DNA of 26,730 nt from Oribacterium sp. (GTDB lineage Bacteria > Bacillota_A > Clostridia > Lachnospirales > Lachnospiraceae): assembly GCA_017940955.1 (NCBI GenBank), contig JAGAXP010000034.1, forward strand, positions 1 to 26,730. Direction: 5' to 3'. The notes beneath the pieces are model-generated. The model was given only the letters and a program-made list of their open reading frames with translations. It made no database searches and was not told the DNA's origin. Below, piece by piece: positions 1 through 5,944 of this stretch. Made by a program: the position numbers and the translations under genes. The stretch's first letter is position 1. Each line of letters opens with the position of its first letter.

Positions 1-11
1 CTTAGGTACCC

Positions 12-94
12 TTTAGTTGTGTGGCATATGTATGTCAAGGGTTTCCACGAAGTGGAGCAAAGCTCCCTTGACATGCATATGTCACGCAACTAAA
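12..94. repeat. Long 30-bp stem-loop beyond the PrgI gene
   Basis: Bases 12-41 pair with 65-94 over 30 positions. A small inner hairpin (CCAC/GTGG, 45-48 with 52-55) sits in the loop. The only three imperfect positions (20/86, 24/82, 31/75) are G-U pairs in a plus-strand RNA but A-C mismatches in a minus-strand RNA. The conjugation operon is transcribed on the minus strand, so the better-folding strand is the antisense one. It lies where the start of VirB4 would be expected. It may be a palindromic repeat unit or the end of a small insertion; no protein-coding gene overlaps it. Confidence 0.7.
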
Positions 95-139
95 CTTTCG
101 AAAAAGAATCAATGGTTACCCACTATTTTTGACGAATAA

Positions 140-146
140 CCTCCTT
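140..146 (-). promoter_or_regulatory. Orphan Shine-Dalgarno AAGGAGG without a following gene
   Basis: A perfect minus-strand AAGGAGG follows the PrgI stop codon, where VirB4 translation would normally begin. No ATG, GTG or TTG at proper spacing opens a lasting frame. The region instead runs into the long stem-loop at 12-94. This suggests the VirB4 start has been displaced or lost. Confidence 0.5.
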
Positions 147-149
147 TTC

Positions 150-602
150 TTATCTTCTGTGCTCAGGTCTTCCGGTATCGTCAGGATCCTTTCTTCTTTT
201 TTCCTTAATCCTGTTTTCGTTAATATCCTTTTTATGAGATCTGACAATCTTTTCTACCTCCTCTTCTGCCAATGCTTTTTTATGTAAAAGGTCATAATAA
301 TTCTTTGTTTTGTAGACCCTTACTTTGGGTCTTATGAAATTAGCCTGGATGAAATGTGACATCGTCACTTCCAGGGGCTGTCCATTCTTCTGATACATCC
401 CAACGAAAAACAGAGGCATCATGAGGACCATCATCCCCATTGCCGCAAAGCTTGTATCGCCCACCTTTTTCAGCAAAAAAAATGACGGTACTCCGATGAG
501 TGCCGCCAGTGAAAAACATACAAGCTGTCGTTTTGTCAGGTTGAAAATGAACTTGCTCTTTACATTCGTGAGATCACGAGGTACCGCTATATATGATGCC
601 AA
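150..602 (-). CDS. PrgI family protein (VirB3-like conjugation subunit)
   Basis: Small inner-membrane protein of the type IV secretion channel, about 150 aa, the size usual for PrgI. It opens with the family-typical 'YIAVPRDLTNVKSKFIFNLT' and 'KRQLVCF'. Two hydrophobic helices follow (about residues 28-47 and 52-70), then a basic cytoplasmic tail rich in K, R and E. I place the start at TTG 602 because AAGGAGG lies at 608-614, 5 nt upstream, and homologs begin at this point. An ATG at 626 would add eight residues and overlap the upstream gene. The VirB6-like stop is 13 nt upstream, so the two are probably translationally linked. VirB4, its usual partner, would follow but its start is not visible. 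Confidence 0.85.
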   Translation of the reverse strand: MASYIAVPRDLTNVKSKFIFNLTKRQLVCFSLAALIGVPSFFLLKKVGDTSFAAMGMMVLMMPLFFVGMYQKNGQPLEVTMSHFIQANFIRPKVRVYKTKNYYDLLHKKALAEEEVEKIVRSHKKDINENRIKEKRRKDPDDTGRPEHRR

Positions 603-615
603 AATGCCCTCCTTA

Positions 616-1482
616 TCAATGTGCATGAAGCACGCTCTTTGCTATGGATCCTGATTTAAAAAGTGTAAAAGCCAGAAGAAATGTAATTCCTACAGCCCTC
701 CAAAGTGAGCCCATGATGTCTGATGTGAAAACTACCTCATGGATAAGAATTGCGTATATTCCAATGCAAACCATGACCATGAATCCTTGGAAACCCAAGG
801 CAAAGAGTGATCTCAGATAGTTCTGTCCCATCATACTCTGCTCTCTGTTCCCAAATGTCGCGAACGGTATTGGTGCGAGACTGATGGTCAGATATATCTC
901 TATCATCCTACCATATACGATCACATAAATGATTATCGCCATAATCTGGAACATTAGCTGCACAATAAAACTCCCTAGGAATATGGTGAACAATGGTCCA
1001 TTTTCCATTCCTTCCAGTGTTGTCTGCATGTTTGCAAGATCCGCAGCATCAATTCTCGTTGAACCGCTTATAATATTGCCACTCTCAGATATGACATGCT
1101 GTGCCACATCGAAAACAGCCATTGTTATATCAAACGTATGTGTTATCAGCTCTACTGCTACAAATGTCTTAAAGACCCATTTGAAGAATATCCAGGTCTC
1201 GAAATTCGCAAGATTATTGTGGGCTATGACGAGCTGTATCAGTTCATAGCATGCGATGAATGTAAGTATTATCCCCGCGATTGGCATGATGACATTCTCA
1301 GAAAGATTTCTTATCATGCTGAAGACTGCCGGTTGAAATTCTTCCGGAGTCTGTCCAAGGCAATCTGCAACTTCATCCATCCTTGAATTTAACGTATTAA
1401 ATGTATTTGTAAGGATATCCATGATACCTGAGACCAGGAGTCCTTTAATCATTTCATTTATTTTCTCTATTAAGGTATCCAA
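616..1482 (-). CDS. VirB6/TrbL-like conjugal transfer membrane protein
   Basis: Polytopic inner-membrane channel protein of the conjugation machine, 288 aa. It has an N-terminal amphipathic stretch and then several hydrophobic helices (around residues 60-85, 100-125, 165-200, 225-250 and 260-280). The segment 'YGRMIEIYLTISLAPIPFAT' is typical of the TrbL/VirB6-like proteins of Tn1549-type elements. The start is TTG 1482, with AAAGGAGG 5 nt upstream. PrgI also uses TTG with a strong ribosome site. The gene sits between the Maff2-like gene and PrgI, as in related elements. Confidence 0.85.
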   Translation of the reverse strand: MDTLIEKINEMIKGLLVSGIMDILTNTFNTLNSRMDEVADCLGQTPEEFQPAVFSMIRNLSENVIMPIAGIILTFIACYELIQLVIAHNNLANFETWIFFKWVFKTFVAVELITHTFDITMAVFDVAQHVISESGNIISGSTRIDAADLANMQTTLEGMENGPLFTIFLGSFIVQLMFQIMAIIIYVIVYGRMIEIYLTISLAPIPFATFGNREQSMMGQNYLRSLFALGFQGFMVMVCIGIYAILIHEVVFTSDIMGSLWRAVGITFLLAFTLFKSGSIAKSVLHAH

Positions 1483-1501
1483 CAGGACCTCCTTTCAGTT
1501 T

Positions 1502-1552
1502 AAGTGAAGGGCCGGTAATTCAAAGTCTGAACTACCGGCCTTATATTCACTT
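1502..1552 (-). promoter_or_regulatory. Intercistronic hairpin between the Maff2-like and VirB6-like genes
   Basis: A 12-bp stem (1510-1521 with 1529-1540, core GGCCGGTA/TACCGGCC, 7-nt loop) is enclosed by a second pairing of AAGTGAA (1502-1508) with TTCACTT (1546-1552). There is no T-run on the minus side, so it is not a standard terminator. It may stabilise or process the 3' end of the abundant pilin-like message. Confidence 0.55.
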
Positions 1553-1570
1553 CTCAATATTCAGTTGTAG
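1551..1570. repeat. 20-nt near-direct repeat, copy 1 (partner 1969-1988)
   Basis: The sequences at 1551-1570 and 1969-1988 share 18 of 20 bases around ATATTCAGTTGTA. Each lies shortly downstream, on the coding strand, of a stop codon: Maff2-like at 1580 and the 180-aa protein at 2031. This may mark an old duplication or shared 3' processing. Confidence 0.5.
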
Positions 1571-1579
1571 CTTCCCGTA

Positions 1580-1795
1580 TCAACCGAAGAGACCGGAAAG
1601 AAGTGGAACAAGAGTTGTTCCGATGAGGGCAACTCCGCCACCTGCCATGAGCTGCTTCATGCCCTGAGACTTGGCGCCGGGGTTGTCATTGCCGTATCCT
1701 TCCATGAGGTTTACTACTCCCCAGATTCCAAGACCTGCACCGAGTGCAACTACGAGTGTCTGAAGTACCTGAACTGCGCTGTTAAAAAATGCCAT
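1580..1795 (-). CDS. Maff2 family protein (VirB2/pilin-like)
   Basis: A 71-aa, glycine-rich, very hydrophobic protein that starts MAFFNSA and carries 'NDNPGAKSQGMKQLMAGGG' between two transmembrane helices (about residues 8-28 and 47-70). This matches the Maff2 proteins found in Tn1549-type conjugation modules, which are regarded as pilin-like. The ATG at 1795 matches homologs, but there is no Shine-Dalgarno within 20 nt. The preceding bases are TTTTTAATACAT. The nearest strong site, AAGGAGG (1919-1925), is separated from the ATG by a structured palindrome of about 108 nt. Confidence 0.85.
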   Translation of the reverse strand: MAFFNSAVQVLQTLVVALGAGLGIWGVVNLMEGYGNDNPGAKSQGMKQLMAGGGVALIGTTLVPLLSGLFG

Positions 1796-1807
1796 ATGTA
1801 TTAAAAA

Positions 1808-1915
1808 CCAAAAACGCAGTTGATTGTTATTTTGTTCTTATTTTTTCTGCAAAACCCAAATATAAAAAGAGCCGTATTATCTTTAAAATACGACTCTTTT
1901 TAACTGCGTTTTTGG
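1808..1915 (-). promoter_or_regulatory. Nested palindrome between ribosome site and Maff2 start
   Basis: The outer 14-bp inverted repeat (1808-1821 with 1902-1915, CCAAAAACGCAGTT/AACTGCGTTTTTGG) is perfect. It encloses a second hairpin at 1864-1901. On the minus strand the outer stem starts 3 nt after AAGGAGG (1925-1919) and ends 12 nt before the Maff2 ATG. It looks like a sequence inserted between a ribosome site and its start codon, or a leader whose folding brings the two close together. Confidence 0.6.
1864..1901. terminator. Bidirectional terminator-like hairpin upstream of the Maff2-like gene
   Basis: AAAAAGAG-C-CGTATT (1864-1878) pairs with AATACG-A-CTCTTTTT (1887-1901) around an 8-nt loop with one mismatch. 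Both strands end in five T. On the minus strand it would stop or attenuate transcription from the 180-aa protein gene into Maff2. Confidence 0.65.
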
Positions 1916-1968
1916 TATCCTCCTTATTAAAAAATGATTATTTGGATTCCGCAGTTTATTTGTGTTTA

Positions 1969-1988
1969 TTCTCGATATTCAGTTGTAA
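1969..1988. repeat. 20-nt near-direct repeat, copy 2 (partner 1551-1570)
   Basis: Matches 1551-1570 at 18 of 20 positions. It lies about 43 nt downstream of the stop of the 180-aa protein gene on the minus strand. Confidence 0.5.
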
Positions 1989-2030
1989 GATATTGTTACA
2001 TTTGGTGCTCTTTCTCTGTATCTTTTCATC

Positions 2031-2573
2031 TTATATCTCAGCTTCCTTTGATACTGCCTTTGCATTCTCCGGTTTGGTTTTTACCGGTTGTATGGCGGAC
2101 TCCTTTTTCTTGTCTTCAAGGTCTTCAAGAAGAGAATCCCTGTCTTTTGTCTTATAAGCTTCCATCAATCCCTTAAGTTCAATATTTGCTACTGTCTTAA
2201 CTTCTTTGTCCCATTCCTTCTTGCCATCTTCCCTGATGCCTTTGACAAATGGTTTGCTGATTCTGGTGGTACCATCTTCCTGAAGCTTCATCCAGACGCC
2301 TTTTCCGAATTTGTTTTCATGGATCATCTTTGGTGAGATCACAAAAGATGCCCAAGGTGTCTTATCCTCCGGATCCTGGTTTGGAATCTTTACCTCTACA
2401 AACTCATGTCCGCTCTTTGATATGAATGGTTCGCCGACAAGTCCTTTACCAAACTTGATGGTCACCTCTTTTGCCGGCTCCGGCATCTTGATCACTCCAT
2501 TAGCCACAGCTCTCTCTGCTTCCTGTATCCAGTCAGGAAGGTCTCCCGGCATGAACGGATTTGATTCTTCCAT
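2031..2573 (-). CDS. Conserved conjugation-module protein of unknown function
   Basis: A 180-aa soluble protein without a signal peptide or membrane segment. Its central part (about residues 45-125) is probably a beta-rich domain, with 'FISKSGHEFVEVKIPNQ' and 'WASFVISPKMIHENKFGKG'. A charged tail rich in K, E and D follows. I recognise it only as the type of protein that sits between VirD4 and Maff2 in Tn1549-like modules; no function is assigned. ATG 2573 is preferred because GGGAGAG lies about 6 nt upstream. A further in-frame ATG at 2609 lies inside the terminator hairpin that follows virD4 and has no ribosome site. Confidence 0.7.
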   Translation of the reverse strand: MEESNPFMPGDLPDWIQEAERAVANGVIKMPEPAKEVTIKFGKGLVGEPFISKSGHEFVEVKIPNQDPEDKTPWASFVISPKMIHENKFGKGVWMKLQEDGTTRISKPFVKGIREDGKKEWDKEVKTVANIELKGLMEAYKTKDRDSLLEDLEDKKKESAIQPVKTKPENAKAVSKEAEI

Positions 2574-2602
2574 ATATTTCTCTCCCTTTCTTTCAATAGA
2601 AA

Positions 2603-2627
2603 AAGACATCCCGTAGTGGAATGTCTT
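2603..2627 (-). terminator. Rho-independent terminator after virD4
   Basis: On the minus strand AAGACATTCC pairs with GGGATGTCTT (one G-U pair, 5-nt loop) directly after the virD4 TAA, followed by a run of five T. It separates virD4 from the 180-aa protein gene. Confidence 0.7.
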
Positions 2628-2853
2628 AATCCGTCTTTATTACTGTATATCTGTCATCAGCATGAAGTACCAACTTATGACTAAGGAACTTCTCGATATT
2701 GAACCAGTTCTTTTTATCATAGTCAGCTGTCAGCCTGTAGTTCGGATGCTGTGTCAGGTCATATTTATCTGAGAAGAATGGTCTCACGCCTCTTACCTGC
2801 ACTATACATTTTGAACCGTCCATGACTGCTAGCTGATCCATGCTCATTAAGTC
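2626..2853 (-). pseudogene. VirD4-type coupling protein, C-terminal fragment
   Basis: The last 75 codons of a VirD4/CD1115-type T4SS coupling ATPase: 'DLMSMDQLAVMDGSKC', then 'VRGVRPFFSDKYDLTQHPNY'. These proteins bring the relaxosome to the channel and run about 600 aa. The frame continues upstream to the GA core at 2852-2853 and then hits an in-frame TGA inside the inserted element. Two other pieces of the same gene lie about 21.4 kb away at 24269-24785. An internal ATG at 2847 could start a 73-aa peptide, but it would lack the ATPase core. Confidence 0.85.
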
Positions 2854-2881
2854 TCTGCAACATTGTCAAGTGAAGAGTTCA
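2852..2881. other. attL of the serine-recombinase element
   Basis: The GA core (minus strand 2853-2852) is followed inward by exactly 16 nt and then GTGAAGAGTTCA (2870-2881). The same 12-mer in inverted orientation, also 16 nt from a GA core, ends the element at 24239-24268. TnpX/TndX-type recombinases are known to use GA cores. Joining the two cores gives ...GGA-CAC-GAC-TTA-ATG..., which keeps the virD4 frame. Confidence 0.8.
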
Positions 2882-3002
2882 AATTTCTGAAAAAATATGG
2901 AAAACTCCATGAACAACATACCCTTTAACTTACCTTTTGCTATAATCCAAGGGGAAGTTTAGGGGGATGTTACATCGTCAACCGGAGATTTTCAAAATTA
3001 TC

Positions 3003-3030
3003 TTGAAAACCCGCCTATAAATGGTAAAAT
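3003..3030 (+). promoter_or_regulatory. Promoter of the Rpn-type gene
   Basis: TTGAAA (3003-3008), a 16-bp spacer and TAAAAT (3025-3030) precede the ATG at 3063, with a GGGGA ribosome site between. The rest of 2882-3062 is AT-rich without a gene; a short ATTTTCAA/TTGAAAAC inverted repeat overlaps the -35. Confidence 0.6.
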
Positions 3031-3062
3031 ATAGTTGAGTAATTAGGCGATGGGGAATTGAA

Positions 3063-3854
3063 ATGAGTAATAAGGCCAAAATAAGAGAAGAAGCCAAGAA
3101 ACTGGTGCCGATAGATGATGTGATGTTCCGCAAGATGGCGGAGGATAAGGCATTTTGTCAGGAAATCCTCAGAGTGATCATGAATGATCCGGCACTGATA
3201 GTAATTGATAACACACCGCAGTATGTCGTAACGAACCTGCAAGGACGATCTGTGATACTGGATGCTCACTGCAAGCTCGGAGACAGTCGGGAGATAGACA
3301 TAGAAGTCCAAAAGGCAAATGATGATAACCATCAGAAGCGTGTACGCTACAACAGTTCGGTGCTGACTGCCAATATCATGGATCCCGGTGAGAAATTTGA
3401 AAATGTACCGGATGTCTGTGTGGTATTCATATCAAGATTTGATATGTTTAGGGACGGTATCCCCCTCTACCATGTTGATCGTGTGGTAAGGGAAACCGGA
3501 AAAGTAGTCGATAATGGTTTTGAAGAGATATATGTAAACGCTGCTGTCAAGGACAGCTCAGATGTATCAGAGCTTATGGAAGTGTTCGTAAGCGATGATG
3601 TGTATAACGATAAGTTCCCACTCACATCGGCTGGAAAACACCGGTACAAGGAAACAGAGGAGGGTCAAAATATCATGTGTGAAATAATGGAACAATTAAA
3701 TAAAGAAACCAGAGAAGAGACTCGTGATGAAATCAATGCATTGAATATTAAACTGATAGATGAAAATCGCCTCGACGACCTTCGCCGAGCGGCTACGGAT
3801 ATCGCATATCAGTCTCAGCTTTTGCGTGAATTATTCCCGCAGAAAGCGCACTAA
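3063..3854 (+). CDS. Rpn-family PD-(D/E)XK nuclease / transposase-like protein
   Basis: A 263-aa protein of the PD-(D/E)XK 'transposase' type common in Lachnospiraceae. It opens with 'VPIDDVMFRKMAEDKAFCQE' (about residues 15-34). A nuclease core follows, with 'SREIDIEVQKAN' supplying the D, E and Q-x-K positions, then 'CVVFISRFDMFRDGIPLY'. The C-terminus is helical and charged. Related Rpn proteins promote recombination in E. coli, but the role of this subfamily is not settled. It has its own promoter and converges on the operon from the opposite strand; a shared terminator separates them. Confidence 0.75.
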   Translation: MSNKAKIREEAKKLVPIDDVMFRKMAEDKAFCQEILRVIMNDPALIVIDNTPQYVVTNLQGRSVILDAHCKLGDSREIDIEVQKANDDNHQKRVRYNSSVLTANIMDPGEKFENVPDVCVVFISRFDMFRDGIPLYHVDRVVRETGKVVDNGFEEIYVNAAVKDSSDVSELMEVFVSDDVYNDKFPLTSAGKHRYKETEEGQNIMCEIMEQLNKETREETRDEINALNIKLIDENRLDDLRRAATDIAYQSQLLRELFPQKAH

Positions 3855-3906
3855 AGCACTCCCGGCGTATACGCTCAGATTATGCTTTTATAATGAGTAT
3901 TGTATT

Positions 3907-3933
3907 AAACGGCGTGGGATCTCCACGCCGTTT
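3907..3933. terminator. Bidirectional terminator between Rpn-type gene and glycan operon
   Basis: A perfect 11-bp stem, AAACGGCGTGG with CCACGCCGTTT, has a 5-nt loop and T-rich ends on both strands. It closes the plus-strand Rpn gene and the minus-strand operon, whose last stop is at 3939. A 10-bp palindrome GCGTATACGC lies nearby at 3865-3874. Confidence 0.85.
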
Positions 3934-3938
3934 TCATA

Positions 3939-4280
3939 TTAAAAGCCGAACTTTGCACTCTCCGTCAGCGGAGCATGAGCATTCTTATTGACTGACATAG
4001 CCTTCTTCAGCACATCCGGGAACAGCCCCTTGGCCTCTATGATCCCTCTTCCGATATCATTATTCCATATCACGAACAGAAGGCTCATATACTCACTCCA
4101 CTTAAGGCTGCTCTCCCCTGCTTCAGCCTGTTCCAGATGCTCTTTACCCATTCCCGTTTTCTTGGCGAGCAGTTCAGCCGAAATGCCCAGCTTTTCCCTG
4201 ATCTCCGGCAGTTCTTCTGCCATCCTGCCGACAAGATAATCTCTATCCAGGGCATCTAACCCTTTAAAAACATCATCCAA
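3939..4280 (-). CDS. Stand-alone helix-turn-helix protein, paralog of the neighbour's C-terminus
   Basis: A 113-aa protein. Residues about 20-60 form an XRE-like helix-turn-helix ('REKLGISAELLAKKTGMGKE'). A conserved tail follows, 'WSEYMSLLFVIWNND...GIIEAKGLFPDVLKKAM'. The upstream gene carries the same layout at its C-terminus ('WDQYLTMLFIFHYN...GIVENLGLYPKALQESL'), so the two share a DNA-binding module. The start is TTG 4280, 6 nt after the upstream stop, with GGAAGG in front. It is the last gene of the operon before the terminator. A regulator or recombination accessory role is inferred from position and domain. Confidence 0.7.
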   Translation of the reverse strand: MDDVFKGLDALDRDYLVGRMAEELPEIREKLGISAELLAKKTGMGKEHLEQAEAGESSLKWSEYMSLLFVIWNNDIGRGIIEAKGLFPDVLKKAMSVNKNAHAPLTESAKFGF

Positions 4281-4286
4281 GGATGA

Positions 4287-5606
4287 TCACCTTCCTATCT
4301 TCAAGCTCTCCTGTAATGCCTTGGGATACAATCCCAGGTTTTCAACAATACCGCCGGTTCTTCCGTTATAGTGAAAAATGAAAAGCATAGTCAGATACTG
4401 ATCCCATGACATAGGCTGCGTGCCAGACTCAATCCCCTGAACTTCATGTTCCGTGACTCCCAGCATCTTACCCATCTCGCTCTGGGACAATCCGATAAGC
4501 ATTCTTAGCGGCACAAGATCCCTTACCATCTCATCTCTCAGCCATGTAATATCTACAGCACCCGAATATGGTCTCTCCGGCCGGATCCCAAGAAATACAT
4601 TGTTCAGTATCTCCTCATCCGCCTTGCCCTTTATGTATGTCTTCCTGAGTCTCTCAAAGCTTATTCCCGGTATCTTGAAGGCATCCATAACACGGATAAG
4701 CCTGTTCTCCAGTGAACGGGGATCCGTCGTCGATACTCCGTCCCGACCTCTGATCAATGCTCTTCCCGATACCATAAACTCTGATACATAGTCTTTGAGT
4801 ACAGCAGGGATCTTTACCCTGCGGATCTGATTCTTCCTGGCAATCTCATCTATGACCACAGCAGTCTTGCTGCCCCATGATTCATCGCCAGCACTATCCT
4901 GATTACGGACACGATGGGCAATGGAATGAACATATATCTCCATCCTGTCAATGTCTACATCATCACATGACAGGCCACAGACCTCGCCCGTGCGAAGTCC
5001 GCAGAATATGGATAAAATAGCTGCCAGCATTTCCGGCATATGATTGAATTTCGCACGAAAACATATCCGTTCGATCTCCTGCGGCGTCAGTTCCTCATAT
5101 GACACAACCTCATAAGTAAAATCCGAACGCCATCCCATAGCTTCTTCACAGGCATACTGGATCACATTGCTCATAACAGACCTGACGATCTGAAGCGCAC
5201 TCTCTTTCAAGGTTCTGCCACGTTCCCTGGCCAGTTCCGGAGCCTTCGCCATAAAACGGTTCATTTCCTCTACCGTCATCTGATCCATCGGAGTATCGGC
5301 ATATTCCGGATAGACATCCCTTACCAATGCATCCTCATAGCGATCATAGGTGGTACTCGCTAAGCTTTCCTTATTATTCGCAAGCCACTCCTCCGCCACC
5401 TCCCGAAAGGTTCTGCTCTTGACAGGATTTATCACTTCTTCAGGTACCTTCTGCTTTGCAGCGTCTAATTTCTCCCGTACTTCATCCTCACTATGTCCAT
5501 ACACCGCCTTATATCTGGCCTTGCCGTTCTCATCACGGGAAACCATATAGCGGCCTTCATATCTTCCATCATTTCTTTTGTATATGCCATTGCCTTTTCT
5601 GGGCAT
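4287..5606 (-). CDS. Catalytically dead tyrosine integrase fused to an HTH domain
   Basis: 439 aa. The N-terminus (residues 6-20, 'NGIYKRNDGRYEGRY') and a core-binding domain resemble the integrase at 16599-17717. In the catalytic half Arg205 ('GLRTGE') remains. The H-x-x-R-H box is 'ERLRK' (Glu318, Arg321, Lys322), the G-H motif is missing and there is no catalytic tyrosine. From about residue 352 the recombinase end is replaced by an XRE-like HTH plus a 'WDQYLTMLFIFHYN' tail, shared with the next gene. It cannot be a normal strand-transferring recombinase. It probably binds integrase sites and acts as a regulator or directionality factor (inference). GGGAGA lies 5 nt before the ATG. It is co-transcribed with its neighbours. 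Confidence 0.75.
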   Translation of the reverse strand: MPRKGNGIYKRNDGRYEGRYMVSRDENGKARYKAVYGHSEDEVREKLDAAKQKVPEEVINPVKSRTFREVAEEWLANNKESLASTTYDRYEDALVRDVYPEYADTPMDQMTVEEMNRFMAKAPELARERGRTLKESALQIVRSVMSNVIQYACEEAMGWRSDFTYEVVSYEELTPQEIERICFRAKFNHMPEMLAAILSIFCGLRTGEVCGLSCDDVDIDRMEIYVHSIAHRVRNQDSAGDESWGSKTAVVIDEIARKNQIRRVKIPAVLKDYVSEFMVSGRALIRGRDGVSTTDPRSLENRLIRVMDAFKIPGISFERLRKTYIKGKADEEILNNVFLGIRPERPYSGAVDITWLRDEMVRDLVPLRMLIGLSQSEMGKMLGVTEHEVQGIESGTQPMSWDQYLTMLFIFHYNGRTGGIVENLGLYPKALQESLKIGR

Positions 5607-5627
5607 CTGTATCTCCCTGTAAAAACA

Positions 5628-5933
5628 TTATCTGTATCGTAATCTACGATAAATCCCGTTCCCATTCTTATCAGAATGATCAAATATAATGCAAACCGGT
5701 TCTCTGCATAATGCTGCAAACTCGGCGCAATGATGTGCAATTAATTGTCCTATCTTCTGATGGGTATGATCATCCATATCCTCCCACATCTGTATGCCAT
5801 CCAATAGATCCACTATTCGTATATTCTCATCAAGATTAATATGGACAGCTCCTTGGATCTGAAGCTCTATGAAGGCATCCATTGCCTCACGAAAATATGG
5901 TTCATCCCTAAGGGTTCTCTCCCATGCTTCCAC
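5628..5933 (-). CDS. Small protein of unknown function upstream of the dead integrase
   Basis: A 101-aa acidic protein starting at GTG 5933 behind an AGGGGG ribosome site. It is mostly helical by composition, with no membrane segment. Its C-terminus, 'DKNGNGIYRRLRYR', resembles the integrase N-terminal motif 'KGNGIYKRNDGRY'. It may have picked up, or been cut by, an integrase 5' end. It lies between the DUF4422 gene (12 nt) and the integrase-like gene (22 nt). I do not recognise a family. Confidence 0.55.
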   Translation of the reverse strand: MEAWERTLRDEPYFREAMDAFIELQIQGAVHINLDENIRIVDLLDGIQMWEDMDDHTHQKIGQLIAHHCAEFAALCREPVCIIFDHSDKNGNGIYRRLRYR

Positions 5934-5944
5934 AACTAATCCCC

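Noticed and set aside
12..94. Group II intron end or CRISPR-like repeat
   Set aside because: No intron boundary motif, no reverse transcriptase and no regularly spaced repeats; it is a single palindrome.
2968..3018. Short 16-codon reading frame after AGGGGG, upstream of the Rpn-type gene
   Set aside because: It overlaps the -35 region and has no recognisable content; it could be chance.
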